The notes below the pieces were generated by a model, which did not search any database, was not told the DNA's origin, and saw only the letters and a list, made by a program, of their open reading frames with translations. From assembly GCF_028372415.1 (NCBI RefSeq), contig NC_092879.1, positions 67,956,800-68,020,799 of the forward strand: DNA of 64,000 nt. Direction: 5' to 3'. The position numbers and the translations under genes were made by a program. Origin of the DNA: Notamacropus eugenii (Eukaryota; Chordata; Mammalia; Diprotodontia; Macropodidae). Below, piece by piece: positions 11,287-23,032 of this stretch. How positions within the stretch are numbered: position 1 is the first letter of the stretch; the number at the start of each line of letters is the position of its first letter.

Positions 11287-12029
11287 AGAAATCCAGCTCT
11301 GGGGTGGAACCAAGATGGTGGAGTAGAAAAGCAGAATTGCTCTAGTTCTCCCCACATAGCCCAGAAAATACCTGTAAAAAATGACTCTAAACAAATTCTA
11401 GAGCAGCAGAAACCACAAAATGACAGAAAGAGATTTCCAGCCCAAGACAGTCTGGAAGGCCAATGGGAAAAGTCTATTGCACCAGGCTCAGAGCAGAGTG
11501 CAGCCCAGCCTGGGCCAAGTAGCATGAACAGGACTGGAGTAGGCTTCAGGGCACAGAACCATGAGTAGCAGCTGCTGTTCCCTGATTTCTCAACCCACAA
11601 ATGCCAAAGACAACTTCAAAGGTCAGTAAGAAAGCTCTTTCACCTGGTGAGAGGGGAGCATAGTCACTCCCCTGCCCTGATCCCAGGGCAGCTGCAGCCA
11701 CTGCAACTGCAGTCACTTTTGGAGCCCCTGGCCTAAAGATCCTGGGGGAAGCGAGCAGCTGATCTGAGTCAGTTCTGAGTGGCAGTCCTGGGATGAGGAG
11801 GAGCACTGGTATGGTGGAGCTGGTGGTGGCTGTGGAAAGAGAATCCTACTCACAGATCCTAGGTAGGAAAGAGTGCGTGTGGTTGCCCATAGACTAGAGC
11901 ATAAGCCAAGAGAGGAGTAAACTCCTCTCCCTTGATTGTGCCACCTTGGAGTAACTGAGACCTTATAGGTCCCTAGAATATACCCTCTACTTGACATGGG
12001 ACTCAAAAGTCAAGTAACTGGCTGGGAAA

Positions 12030-13133
12030 ATGCCCAAAATATGGGGGAAAAATAAGACTATAGAAGGTTACTTTCTTGCTGAAAAGTTATTTTCTCCCAT
12101 CCTTTTGGACGAGGAAGAACAAAGCAGACCATCAGAGAAAGACATAAAAGTCAAGGCTTCTACATCCAAAACCTCCCTAAAAATATGCAGTGGTCTCAGG
12201 CCACAGAAGAACCCAAAAAGGATTTTGAAAATCAAGTAAGAAAGGTGGAGGAAAAATTGGAAAGAGAAATGAGAGTGATGCAAGAAAATCATGAAACCTG
12301 AGTCAACAGCTTGCTAAAGCAGACCCAAAAAATGCTGAAGGAAATAACACCTTTAAAAATAGACTAACCCAAATGGCAAAGGAGGTCCAAAAAGCCAATG
12401 AGGAGAACAATGCTTTAATAAGCAGAATTGGCCAAATGGAAAAGGAGATTCAAATGCTCATTGAAGAAAATACTTCTTTAAAAATTAGAAGGGAGCAGCT
12501 GGAAGCTAATGACTCTATGAGAAATGAAGAAATTATTAAACAAAACCAAAAGAATGAAAAAATAGAAGACAATGTGAAATACCTCATTGGAAAAACAACT
12601 CACCTGGAAAATAGATCCAGGAGAGATAATGTAAAAAGTATTAGTCTACCTGAAAACCATGATAAAAAAAGAGTCTAGACATCATCTTCCAAGAAATTAT
12701 CAAAGAAAAGTGCCTTGATATTCTAGACCCAGAGGGTAAAATAGAAATAATTTGCCAATCACCTCCTGAAAGGGATCCCAAAAGGAAAGCTCCTAGGAAT
12801 ATTGTAGCCAAATTCCAGAGTTCCTAGGTCAAGGAGAAAATATTACAAGCAGCCAGAAAGAAACAATTTGGGTATTGCGGAAATACAATCAGGAAAACAC
12901 AAGATCTAGCAGCTTCTACACTAAGGGACTGAAGGGCTTGGAATATGATATTCCAGAGGTCAAAGGAAATAGGATTAAAACCAAGAATCATCTACCCAGC
13001 AAAACTGAGTATAATACTTCATGGGAAAAAAATTAATTTCAATGAAATAGAGGACTTACAAGCATTCTTGTTGAAAAGACCAGAGCTGAATAGAAAATTT
13101 GACTTTCAAATACAAGAATCAAGAGAAACATGA
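12030..13133 (+). pseudogene. HAL1 copy A ORF1 (L1 ORF1p-like), broken
   Basis: Starts ATG with MPKIWGKNKTIEGYF, runs in frame for 69 codons, then frameshifts. A coiled-coil section is open at 12373-12678 (heptad-rich: EVQKANEENNALISRIGQM, FLKIR-like repeats). The C-terminal domain is open at 12945-13133 (GLKPRIIYPAKLSIILHG, ending QESRET). L1 ORF1p is an RNA-binding trimeric chaperone: N-terminal tail, coiled coil, RRM and C-terminal domain; the order matches. At least two frameshifts and one stop (near 12676) prevent full-length product. Confidence -1.
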
Positions 13134-13260
13134 AAAGGTAAACAGGAAAGAGAAGCCTTAAGGAACTCATTGAAGTTGAGCTGTTTGCATTCCTATGTGG
13201 AAAGATGTTATTTGTAACTCATGAGATGTTTTTCAGTATTAGGGGAGTTAGAGGGAATGT

Positions 13261-13436
13261 ACGTATATATACATTATATATATACACACACATATATATG
13301 TAGACTTTTATGGGTATGCATGTATTTGTATATTATATATGTGTATGTATGTATATGTACATGGGTGTATTTGTGTATGCATATATATGTATGTATACAC
13401 ACACATACACATATACATATACATACACACACATAG
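13261..13436. repeat. TATATG/CA microsatellite in HAL1 copy A
   Basis: Long compound run (tatata, tgtatg, acacac units) lying just after ORF1 and just before the tagacagagggcacagg landmark. Other HAL1 copies have CA/TG runs at the same element position. Confidence -1.
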
Positions 13437-13947
13437 ACAGAGGGCACAGGGTGAGCTGAATATGAAGGGAGTATACCTAAAAAAATAAAATTTGTTGTTG
13501 AATGGAATGTACTAGGAGAAGAGAAAGGAGAGGTAGAATGTAGTAAATCATCTTACATAAAAGAGGGAAGAAGGAGCTTTTACAATGGAGGGGAAGAGGG
13601 GGGAGATGAAAGAAAATAAGTGAGCCTTACTCTCATGGGATTTGGCTTAAGGAGGGAATAACACACACTCAACTGGATATGAAAATCTATTTTACCCTGC
13701 AGGAAGGCAAGGGGAAAAGGGACAGGAGAGGGAAGATAGGAGAAGGGACAGCAAATTGGGGAAAGGGATAATCAGAAGCAAATACTATTGTGGGAGGACA
13801 GGTCAAAGGAGAGAATGGAATAAATGAAGGGCAGGATAGAACAAAGGGAAATGTGGCTAGTCTTTTACAACATAACTATTATGGAAGTGCTTTGCATTGT
13901 TACATATATATGACCTATTTTGAATTGCTTGTTTTCTCAGTGAGAGT

Positions 13948-13963
13948 GGGTGGGGAGGGAGGG
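13948..13963 (+). other. G-quadruplex motif in HAL1 copy A 3'UTR
   Basis: GGGTGGGGAGGGAGGG: four G-runs of three or more with single-base loops, which fits a very stable quadruplex pattern. The equivalent site is retained in copy K at 62334-62350. Confidence -1.
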
Positions 13964-14265
13964 AGAGATATGGAACTCAAAGCTTTAAGAATGAATGTTA
14001 AAAATTATTTTAGCATGCAACTAGAAATTAAGTTATACAGGCAGTGGAGTATAGAAATCTATTTTGCCTTACAGGAAAATAGAGGGAAGGGTAGGTAATA
14101 GAAGGGAGGACAGACTAGAAGAAGGGGTGAATGGGGTGCATGCTGTCCTGGGATGAGGGGTGGAGAGAGATGGGGAGAAAACTTTGAATTCAAATTCTTG
14201 TGGAAGTGATTGTTAAGAACTGAAAAATAAATAAATGACATATTTAAAAAAAGAAATCATGCTCC

Positions 14266-14840
14266 AAATGGAGCAGCTCTACCTGAGTTATCTGTCCCTT
14301 TGAGACACTGTGTTTTTTAAGGAGCCAGCTTAGTTGAACAGTACAATGACTCATCCATTACCAATGCCACCACCCATAGTGAATGTCTTAAGAATCTTCC
14401 AGAAAGAGAAAGAACATCAAGACCCTGAAATTTCAGAGTTGTGAGTTGCCTTGGTCATGAATATTACCTGTGTGCCCTAGTACCTTAGTACTTAGGTAGT
14501 GATTGTAGAACACTGAAAATAAATAAATTTATAAAAAAAACTTTGGAAAAGAATAAAATAGCTCTTGCCATGCTGTTTGAGTAAATGCCTTTGCTAAAGA
14601 ACTGATTCTACTGGTTGATTTGTAAGGTGGGGGCTTGTGAGCTAGTTGTGGGAAGATAACCACTCACAGGCTTATACTTTGAACTCTGAAACTCATAGCA
14701 GCACCTCTCTGTGGAGCCAACCCATCAGCATTAGTGCACTTTGGTCAAGTCAGCCCTAAGGTGGGGACTGGTTAAATCAATGCAAAGTCGTATTGGAGGG
14801 TCGGGGGGCAGAGAGTACTAACACCTGGGGCATCTGGCAA
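14266..14840. other. No gene or repeat recognised
   Basis: Unique sequence downstream of HAL1 copy A; short aataaataaattt run near 14517. Nothing coding. Confidence -1.
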
Positions 14841-15138
14841 GACTTCATGTAGGAGATGGCGTTTGAACTGAGCTTTGAAGAAAGCTAAAAAGGAGACTAA
14901 AATGCATCGGTAAAGAGGGATCATATTTCAAGCATGAGGGACAGACTCTGTGCCAGCATAGATTTGAGATAAAAATGCCCTTTCTGGGAATCAGCAAATA
15001 GGCTAGTCTGGCTAGAGATCCGGCACTGTTTGATTTGTTTATCTTTGTATCCCCCTTATTTAATATAGTACCTGGCACAAAACTGATATTTCTTGATTGA
15101 CAAAGTAAAGGGTAGTAATGTATCTCTTTGTGCCCTTG
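14840..15138 (+). repeat. Ancient interspersed repeat (aggagatggcgtttgaactgag)
   Basis: Text gtaggagatggcgtttgaac, then agaaagct and gacagactctgtgccag, belongs to an old dispersed mammalian family. Related text occurs at 15945-16310, 16545-16790 and 49930-50250. It is non-coding. Confidence -1.
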
Positions 15139-15275
15139 GGCAGATAGTTGGCATAGCGGATAGGGTATCAGGCCTGGACTCTTCCTGAGTTCAAATCTGG
15201 CCTCAGACATTTACTAGCTACGGGACTCTGGGCAAGTCACTCAGCCTTGCTTGCTTCAATTTCCTCATCTACATT
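15139..15275 (+). mobile_element. tRNA-derived SINE fragment
   Basis: Contains box A-like gttggcatagcggatag, box B-like gagttcaaatctgg, and then cagacatttactagc, ctctgggcaagtcactcagcc and tcaatttcctcatct. This is the head and core of a marsupial tRNA-derived SINE; the tail is missing. Confidence -1.
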
Positions 15276-15844
15276 ATTCCATCTACAAATAGATAAGAGT
15301 CATAGTTCACAGATAGTTCACAGGACCTTTGAGTATGTCCAGGGTAATCCTCCATCCTTTTACAATGAGATGAAGTATCTTACTCATGGTCCTATGGGTA
15401 GGAAGTAGAAGAAGCTGGAATGGAAGCTGGGGCCTCTCATCCCAAATTTTCTGCTGCTCACTTATGCTCACCTTGGCAATGTTGCTTGATCTCTCTGGAC
15501 CTCCACTTCCTCATATGTAAAAAGAGGTGTCTGGCCTATATCTTTAAGGCCCTTTCTAAATCAAACGTTCTACAATAGTTATTTTTTAAAAGTTAGTTGA
15601 CAAAAAATCCAGTTTCTATAACAGAAATCAAACAAGAGGTTTCCGGAATGTAGGATTTTGTTATTTTATTCTCCAGTTCACTACTCGTATTGATGTTTTA
15701 AAAAATTTTTGGAGGAGAATGGTATGGCCTACAGAAAAGTGATTGTTTCTGTTTGTGAGGTGGGATATGCACAGAGTGGTAAGAGGCAGTCTGGAGCATG
15801 TCTTTCCCCACCTCAGTGACTGAACGTATCAAGCAAGTGACACG

Positions 15845-16790
15845 TTGGTTGAACAAACATTTACAAAGCACATACTATTTATGAGACCCCGTGTAAAATG
15901 GTGGATATATAAAGACTGAAAAGATGGGTCCTGCCCTCAAAGAATTTATAATATACTGGAACCAAATAGTATGTTAGAAGTTAGAATATGATGGACTTCA
16001 AAGGAGACAGGGTAGTATGCAAGATTTGAGAAGAAGGAGGGGCTGCAATTAGCTGGGGAAATCAGGAAAAGTTTCATGGAATAGATTGCACCTGAGATAA
16101 GCCTTGGAAGATGAGAATTTCTATAGATAAGGATGTGGCAAGAAGTCATTCTTTTACAGTGTTTGGAGGTGCAAAAGGACTGGGCAACAGCTAGTGGCCT
16201 AGCTTGACTGAACTGCAGAGTCATGAGGGACAGTGGAGTGATATTAGTGCAGAAAGGTATTTTGGAGCCAGATTGTGCAGGGCCTTGAAGTCCAGGCAAA
16301 TGATTTTATTTAAAAACATATAGCATTAAGGTTGAGATGCATCTGTGGTATAGTGGATGAAGGATCTCAGAGTCAAGCAAACCTGGCTTCAAGCCTTTTC
16401 CCTGACATGTCCTATGTGACCTTGGCCAAGTCCTTTAACTTTTCCTTGCCTGTAGGCAGCGAAGTCTCTAAGTGGCACAGTGGGTCCAGAATGGCTTGGT
16501 GAAGGAAGCTTCTACTCTGGGAGTTTCCACCAAGGATATAATAGATTCATTTAAAAACAAAGCATGATGGAGGCACTGAAGGCTTTTGAGTAGTTTGGTG
16601 ACATGGTGAAAAGGGTGCTTTAGTATAGACTGGATGGGAGGAGGGATAGACTGGAGGCAGGAAAACTAGAGAGGGAACTCTTACAATTCCTTTGCCAGAC
16701 ATTAGAGGAGGAGGAGAAGGACTCCCAGTCTTAACTAAGGTGGCAGCAGTGAGAACAGAAAGTGTTGGTTGCGGGGGATGCATGATTGGA
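15845..16790 (+). repeat. Ancient interspersed repeat split by a SINE
   Basis: Begins gttgaacaaacatttacaaagc and gggtcctgccctcaaagaat, continues with ggaatagattgcacctgag and ttgtgcagggccttgaag, and resumes after the SINE with actgaaggcttttgag and tggtgacatggtgaaaag. A single old element interrupted at about 16325-16500. Confidence -1.
16325..16480 (+). mobile_element. tRNA-derived SINE inside the ancient repeat
   Basis: Reads catctgtggtatagtggatg (box A region), agcaaacctggcttcaagcc (box B region), tatgtgaccttggccaagtc. Flanked on both sides by the same older element, so it is a later insertion. Confidence -1.
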
Positions 16791-16799
16791 AGAGATTAC

Positions 16800-18465
16800 C
16801 AATGTAAAATGGAAAGAACTGAATCATTGGGTTATATCTACCTAACCAAGACCCATTCTGGATAGAATTCCAAACTAGAACTTCATGCCTTTGTTTGCAT
16901 CCAACATTCGTTCTTTACTCTGTTGGGCAAGTAGTTCGCCCTGTGTGACTGCAAGGGCTTCAGGTGTTGGAGAAAAATGAATAAGGCCATCACTCATTTC
17001 TAGATGGTGTGAATTAGAGTTCTCCAAAGGTGTCCATGTGGTGGGGTCAGTAAGTTCAGGGTAGGATTGGGTGGGACAGAAAAGTAGGAGTGATTTTGAC
17101 TCAAAGTTTCTTCTTACTGAGCTCAGTTTCCAATTTATATTGAAAGACCAAAACAAAACAAAAGCACAAATAAAACAGAAAAAACCCAAACCCCACGAAA
17201 GCACAAAGTGCAAACCAGGAGCCAATTTGGAAAGCATCAGCTTGAACCCACTCAAACTGCATTTCTTGAAAGTTTCAAATGTTGAGCCTAAAAGAGAGAG
17301 GAGAGGAAAAGAGTTTATAAAAATGAAATGCAAAGCCAAATTGTATATGCTACAGCCAAAAGTGCCTCTCTCTAATGCTTTAAATTTGGATACAAAACAT
17401 TAAAGAAAAGTAAAGTGTTATTTTAAAGTCCCTAGACTGAAACAATCACAGGAATTTGGCAGCCATTGTTTAAAGGGGTCAGGAATATGAAGGTGATTGA
17501 TGTTATAATAAAGAGCAACCTTTTTCTAACATCATGCTTGCAAAGCAGCACAAGAAGGGCAAGAAAGTTTTGAAATTCATATGTTACTTTCTGAAGGTAA
17601 ATTTGTCTGGACCCTATGGTCGAGTAATGATATATAAGGTCTCTTTTAGCACCAACATCCTAAGATTCTAAGTGACAAATCTTCCATAAGCTTACAGATT
17701 TAAACATGTACTTGTACCATAAGGAAGAGGGAATAGCAGAAACTGTCTCTCAACATGCATTGAAAGGAACATGCAGTCATCTTGCCAGAGTCAGGGGATC
17801 GGGAGGAGTGCACATTGTGATGAATGTGGAGTGCTGTAGAAATTCTTCATGGCAGATGTACTGGAGATGAAGAGATGCTGGGTGGGTCACGTCGCAAATA
17901 TGATGGACATTAGACAGACCATCTAATGTGTTTCTAGAGGACCCCAAACCTTAATGAAGAGACTAGAAACTTAGTAGAAGGAGTCTAAGCCTGACTTTTA
18001 AGACATGAATAAAAATATAGAGCAGAGATCTGCTGGTTAATAGCAACTGTTTCTCTTAACCCTCTCTGATTTTAATCTCTCCTCTCCCCTCAACCCCCCA
18101 CCCCTCATGCCAGCTCCTGGGATGTCAGGTTTTGATTTTTACCCTAAAGTTTCTGTGTTTTCAGTAATTTTGAGACTATTTCGTATGCAATTTGTCCTCT
18201 AGGTCTGTTACCAAAAAAACTTCAGAAATCAAGTAAGAGCAGGGTCACGATCCTGACTCATTTTCTTGGGCAGGTGATTTCTTTGTTGCCCAGAAGGGAG
18301 AGTTTCTAACTAGGAAAATCAGTTTTTAATGAAGGTGATAGGATTTGAGATGGACCCTGAAGAATCGGTATGATTTCAGCACTTGGAGATAGAGGAAAGA
18401 AGACTTCTAGACATATAGAAAAGGATCTAGAGCCAGGGAAGCCTGCACTGGATTTGGGGAGCAAT
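16800..18465. other. No gene or clear repeat recognised
   Basis: Unique-looking sequence. A 154-codon frame on the minus strand (16875-17339) and a 110-codon plus frame over the same bases have no recognisable motif, no conserved start context and low-complexity composition, so I do not call a gene. Confidence -1.
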
Positions 18466-18467
18466 AG

Positions 18468-18662
18468 ACTTGTGTTGTTGTTTAGTTGTTTCAGTCATAT
18501 CTGACTCTTCATGACCCCATTTGAGGTTTGATTGGCAAAGATACTGGAATAATTTGCCATTTCCTTCTTCAGCTTGTTTTACAGATGTGGAAACTGAGGC
18601 AAACAGTGTTAAGTGACTTATCGAGTCACACAGCTAATTAGTTCCTGAAGCCAGATTTAGTC
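18468..18662 (-). mobile_element. RTE-tailed SINE, antisense, 5' truncated
   Basis: Begins tgttgttgtttagttgtttc (antisense AACAAC-type tail), then atctgactcttcatgacccc, aagatactggaataatttgcc, tgtggaaactgaggcaaac and gagtcacacagctaatta. The gactcttcatgacccc block resembles the 3' end of RTE/BovB LINEs. The tRNA-like head is missing. Confidence -1.
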
Positions 18663-18669
18663 AGTTGGC

Positions 18670-19580
18670 TAGACCATGTGTAGTTTGAGAAAAAGTTACA
18701 AAGGTGAGCTAGAACTCTCCGCATTGTGGAGGCCAGGCCTCCAAAACCAAACTGTGTAGTATAAGTCAAAGCATGTCCCTTTATTTAACAATCTTATTCT
18801 AAAACCGGAATTATTGCTAACTTCTTATTGTGACATTTTAATAGACTTTTCTGTTCTTCTGGCTATTTTAAGCAGCATTGAGAAAAAGAAAAATTATAGG
18901 CAGGTACCTACTACGTCAAGGGAGAATTCATACCAGATGTTACACTGGTCACTTGACTTTCTGATGCAGTTTCCCTGATAAAGAGATGCCTCAGATCTTT
19001 AACATATGTCCAAGAAAATTAATAACAAAATTTAAATGTTTAATGCAACTAAACTAATTCTAGGAGTCAATGTGCTTGGCATTCCCCCAGGCTCTCAGCT
19101 TTACAGCTTGACCTTTAGAAAATTAGGATGGTAAAAGGTCACCATGAAGCTTGGGAACAGCATGCTTGCTTTTCTTCCTCCTTTCTCTCCCTTTTGTTCC
19201 TTCTCCCTCTCCTATTTGTTCTTCCTTTTCTCATAGCTGAGGGAAAAAACGGTATATTATTTTGCTTCAGAAATATTCATGGGATCTGGCTTTGTAATCA
19301 TGTCCCAGGAATAGGTTCACAGTTTCCTCCTGAACAAATAGAGGGGACCATGTGGTCAGGGTCTGAGAATTTCTAAGGAAAGGCAAAATAAAACAAAGAA
19401 AGGGCATTGGAGACTCGGTATGTATTAGGAGAGTATAGAGCAATTGGGCATAAGTATGACTAGAAATATGATGCCAACTCAACTGAAGTGTGGAAGGTAC
19501 TTGGTGTTGTAATATACCACTGAGGGGAAAGAAAGAGATGGATGACTGCAAAGAAGATTGGAGGTGAGTGAAGTAAGGAA
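18670..19580. other. No gene or repeat recognised
   Basis: Unique sequence with a T/C-rich section near 19165-19235. Short frames only. Confidence -1.
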
Positions 19581-19584
19581 TATT

Positions 19585-19705
19585 GGTAGAATCCTAGGCT
19601 CATAGCTGTACAGCTGAAAGGGACCTTAGATGCCATCGAGTGTGATCCCCTCATTTGGCAGGAAACTGAGGCCTGGGAGGTTAAGCAACTTGGTCAGAGG
19701 GAAAC
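19585..19705 (-). mobile_element. Ther1/MIR-type CORE-SINE fragment
   Basis: Text tcatagctgtacagctgaaa, gggaccttagatgcc and aggaaactgaggcctggg followed by ttaagcaacttggtcag. It has the same order and orientation as the copy at 5790; the head is lost. Confidence -1.
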
Positions 19706-19709
19706 ATAA

Positions 19710-20500
19710 GAATGAAAATATGCTTCTTTTATTTAGCTCAATACCAGAACGAAGTCTTAGCATGAAAAAACAAAACAAAGAAAGAACCAAACCAAACCTG
19801 TGAGTTCTTTGAAATAAAAAGGACCAGATTAGAATAATTACTACACCTCTGGTAGTGCCTTGTGGTTGGCGGAGCTCATATTTGAGGAACACTCTTTGAA
19901 CCCCATTTTGTCTTGAACTCTCCAGAAACAGATGTGCTTCCAAATATCAGTCCCTTTTCTATATGGGCCAACAGCCTTTTCTTTGTGTTGCTTCTTTTTC
20001 CCTCTGAGGCTGACCTCAGGACCCGGAGCCAAGTCATTTTCTAACCTCCTGACCTGAGTATCTTGGGGCTGCCCCCTGGAGATCCCTGCAAAGTCTCAGC
20101 TGGCACAGAGACCTTGCTGCTTTGATTTGAAGGAAGCCCATCCCAGAGAATATGTTATTTCACTTTCTTTTGTGGGGGTGGGCAGGAATTCAAGGAAATT
20201 GTCTTTATCTTTTGTTTTCTAAGGTACCACAGTAACAGGAACCCATGGAAACATATGATGGGCAATGCACAGAATTCATGTTAGATCTTGTTACTGTTCT
20301 TTCTGATTTAAGGCATAGCCTTAGGTTCATCACATGTTGGATTAGATCTTAGGAACAATCTCATTTTGCCACCTCGCTTTGTAGAAGAGGAAGTTGAGGC
20401 CATAGAGGGAGATGGACACGTATAGTGATAGAATCTGAGCAAGAAACTGTACTTACTGACTAGCAATCCTGGAATGCTGGCTGGATAGGGCATAGAGAGG
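19710..20500. other. Mostly unique; faint CORE-SINE text near 20330-20420
   Basis: Apart from ttagatcttaggaacaatct and aagaggaagttgaggccata, which look like a decayed CORE-SINE, nothing is recognised. No gene. Confidence -1.
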
Positions 20501-20745
20501 CAGTATGGATGGTTAAATGGAGAACAGGACTTGGAGTACTGAAGCTCTGGGTCCAAATCCTACTTAACTGAGCGGTGCTGGGCAAAGCACTTTATCATCA
20601 TGAGACTCACTTTCCTCATCTATAATTGGGGGCAATAATAATAAGGAGTTGTGAGGCTCAAAGGAGACTCACCTTTACACAAGCGCTTGCAAACTTGCAA
20701 GCACTCTACAAAATGCCAGCCATGATTATCGCTATGGTTGCTATG
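20500..20745 (+). mobile_element. MIR-type SINE, nearly complete
   Basis: Head ggcagtatggatggttaaat, box B region gggtccaaatcctac, core gcaaagcactttatc and tttcctcatctataattggg, then tgtgaggctcaaagg and a LINE2-like end aatgccagccatgatt. This full MIR order over about 245 bp makes it one of the better preserved old SINEs here. Confidence -1.
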
Positions 20746-21250
20746 CTTCTCCAACCTTCGCTGGTCAAACCTCCTAATGACAAATAAATCTCATTACTAG
20801 GAAAATCTCTAACTAAAAGATTTACTAGTAGCTCTTCCTTTACTTATTCCAAGAGATATTCTTTCGAAACAACATCTCAGCAAAACAAAGAAATAGAAAA
20901 GATCTTTTGGAGTTTCTTGTGGCATTTAATTTAGAGTTGACCAACTTCTAACTGGCTTGGGAGTCTTGCATATAGAAATTATCCTGTCCCCTGTTTTGTC
21001 AGGTGATAGAGATTAGGTTACTTAGGTCCATATTTTCCTTCAGTAGTGACAGGCCTGGTAGAGTCTTTGGGTGTGTGGCAACCTAGACCCATCCTTGGGT
21101 TGGATTCAGGCTCTCCCAATGAGATATTAACCATAACAGAAGAAAAAGATGGGAAAGAGTGAAGGCAGAATCGATACAGCTGGCAGATTTCTCACTAAGT
21201 TCCATTCAAACAAATGTACTAAGTACCTCTTACATTTAAGAACCCACGTT
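20746..21250. other. No gene or repeat recognised
   Basis: Unique sequence, no coding signal. Confidence -1.
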
Positions 21251-21254
21251 GCTG

Positions 21255-21420
21255 CTACTGATAGTGACAATAATAAGGGCTCACATTTAATCACAGCATT
21301 GTGCAAATTCTCTCATTGAGACTCACCACAATCTGTAGAGTAGTCCCTATTATCATTCTCAGATGGCAGATGAGGAAACTGAGACTCGAAGAAGTTAAGT
21401 GACTGTCCTCAGATTGTGGA
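21255..21420 (-). mobile_element. MIR/CORE-SINE fragment, antisense
   Basis: Text aataataagggctcacattt, gcattgtgcaaattctctca and agatgaggaaactgagactc, then gaagttaagtgac. The order is that of the antisense core and 3' part of a CORE-SINE. Confidence -1.
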
Positions 21421-21661
21421 GGGATTTAAATGTCAGGATGAGAGAGGGAAAGAGGGATAACAAACCCTTATCAGTTCTTTGGCCAGGTAGTTTAGAGCAC
21501 TGCCTCATGGATGCTGTTGTAGGTCAAGGTCCAGTTATGCCCTTTGGAGTTTGGATTCCTGAGGGTATGGGGTTGAGCTCTATTTCCAGCTCAGACACAT
21601 GCCCTGTCCCTTTCCCTCTTTTCCTTCCCTTTTCTTCAGAGATCTTTTTGCAGCACTAGCC

Positions 21662-21835
21662 TCTGCATCTGCTGCTTTGTCTGGTTTCAACTCCACAGAG
21701 TAAGATGGAGCACCAAACTCTTCCCAATGTCTTCCATTACAGAGCGCAGAAACTGGACTTTTTGACTAACTCTGCTTCTCATCTGCTGCTCTGCCTGGTT
21801 TAGTTTCATAGAACAAGATGTGCCCCTGTGTTCTC
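21662..21835. repeat. Imperfect tandem duplication, about 115-bp unit
   Basis: Two copies of ctgctgctttgtctggttt / ctgctgctctgcctggttt, each followed by a cacagagtaagatg / catagaacaagatg block, about 115 bp apart. Only two units, unequal decay, no coding frame. Confidence -1.
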
Positions 21836-21839
21836 CCTT

Positions 21840-22735
21840 AAATTGATAATTTATGAGACGGGGGCAAGTATGGCTGCTTCTTTAGGTGCTCCCTGGGAAA
21901 GATCACAACTGGTAGCGGGGCAGCAATCACATTTTAATAACTTCAAAGAATATGGAGTCAAAAACATAGAAAATACAGAGAAAAGCAGTAAATGAGGTAC
22001 AGACAAGCACCAAAGGGGGTACAGCAAATAAGGTATGCCAGGTAAATGGTATGCAGACAGAGAATGAGGTGATGGTGCCAGGAAAACAAGCAATGATGGG
22101 GAAAAGAATGGGAAGGGGGAGAGGCAGAGAGTATAATTCACTCAATCATCAATTAGAGTTGGGAGCACTAAGCAGCATGAACCTGATGGAGGGGGAAGAG
22201 GACTGGGAGGGCAGGAGTTTGGGGTCGCATTTTTATGGGGTTTTGGGGAAAACAGACTCTTATCTGTGCCAACTTGAGATTAGCCCATTAAAATAACCAA
22301 ATCATCTCAAAGGTGTTGGTAAAACTTTAAACTTAATATATCTACATCCTGTCAAAATTATCAGTACCTTTGGAATTCTGATCTGCTAAAGTTTGTCTGA
22401 GATTTACTTATCATAGACCCAAAAGGCCCAGATAGTAACATCTACATGACTTCCACTGATTCAGCACACACTTCCAGGATGGGGATGTTGGTTAATATAT
22501 GATATATTCTAGAAATTATGCTCCTTTGACCTTTGGGATGGTTTTTATGTGGCTTCTATGTTTCCCTTTGCAATTTTAAATTCATGCTATTGGTACTTAT
22601 TACTGGTTTCTTATAAACTAAAAGGTATAGTGGCTGGGGGATGAGAACAATATAACATTTTAACATACTCTTGATATCTTTCCCTACCTCTACCCCTTTC
22701 CTGTCTCTTTTCATGTGTTTTCTCCATTTATTAGA
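21840..22735. other. No gene recognised
   Basis: Overlapping frames of 70-96 codons on both strands near 21850-22300 arise from purine-rich sequence and show no family likeness. Confidence -1.
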
Positions 22736-22855
22736 TTGTAACACCTTTGAGGGCAATTGCTGTCTTTTTTTAATTAATCATTTCATCACTACTTAGCACA
22801 GTGCCTGACATACAGCAGATTTTTTATAAATGTTGAGTGGATTGAATTGGAGCAC
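22735..22855 (+). mobile_element. L2 LINE 3' tail
   Basis: ttagattgtaacacctttga, gggcaattgctgtc, cttagcacagtgcctgacat and aaatgttgagtggattgaat give the usual L2 end. Confidence -1.
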
Positions 22856-23032
22856 AGAGTGCTTCTGGATTACTGGCCATGAAAAGTTCTGCTGCTTGGA
22901 GCCTGTATCTCCATAGCCCTGGAAAGAGGGAGTGGGGGAGGCAGAGCCAAAATGGCAGTGTAGAAGAAGCATTCAAGTCAACTCGCTCAACATTTCCCTC
23001 CAAATAAGTTTACATCAAATTGAATTCTAGAG

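Larger units (their letters stand above)
11301..14251 (+). mobile_element. HAL1-type half-L1 retrotransposon, full length (copy A)
   Basis: About 2.95 kb with 5'UTR (11301-12029), ORF1 (12030-13133, broken), a purine-rich 3' part and an A-rich end (14230-14251). The first bases carry an L1-like start with ccaagatggtgg (11310-11321). No ORF2 follows ORF1. The same ORF1-then-3'UTR order is found in copies D and K, so the lack of ORF2 is a property of the family and not a private deletion. Imperfect flanking repeats agaaatccagctct (11287-11300) and agaaatcatgctcc (14252-14265) fit a target duplication. Such elements would rely on L1 ORF2 protein in trans. Confidence -1.

Noticed and set aside
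13261-13436. CRISPR-like or satellite array
   Set aside because: Simple TATATG/CA microsatellite without spacers; eukaryotic context.
15139-15275. Functional tRNA gene
   Set aside because: Box A/B-like text is present but there is no cloverleaf or anticodon arm; it continues into a SINE core.
16875-17339. 154-codon minus frame, hydrophobic N-terminus
   Set aside because: Composition is low-complexity, a 110-codon frame overlaps on the other strand, there is no recognisable domain and no gene context. Chance frame.
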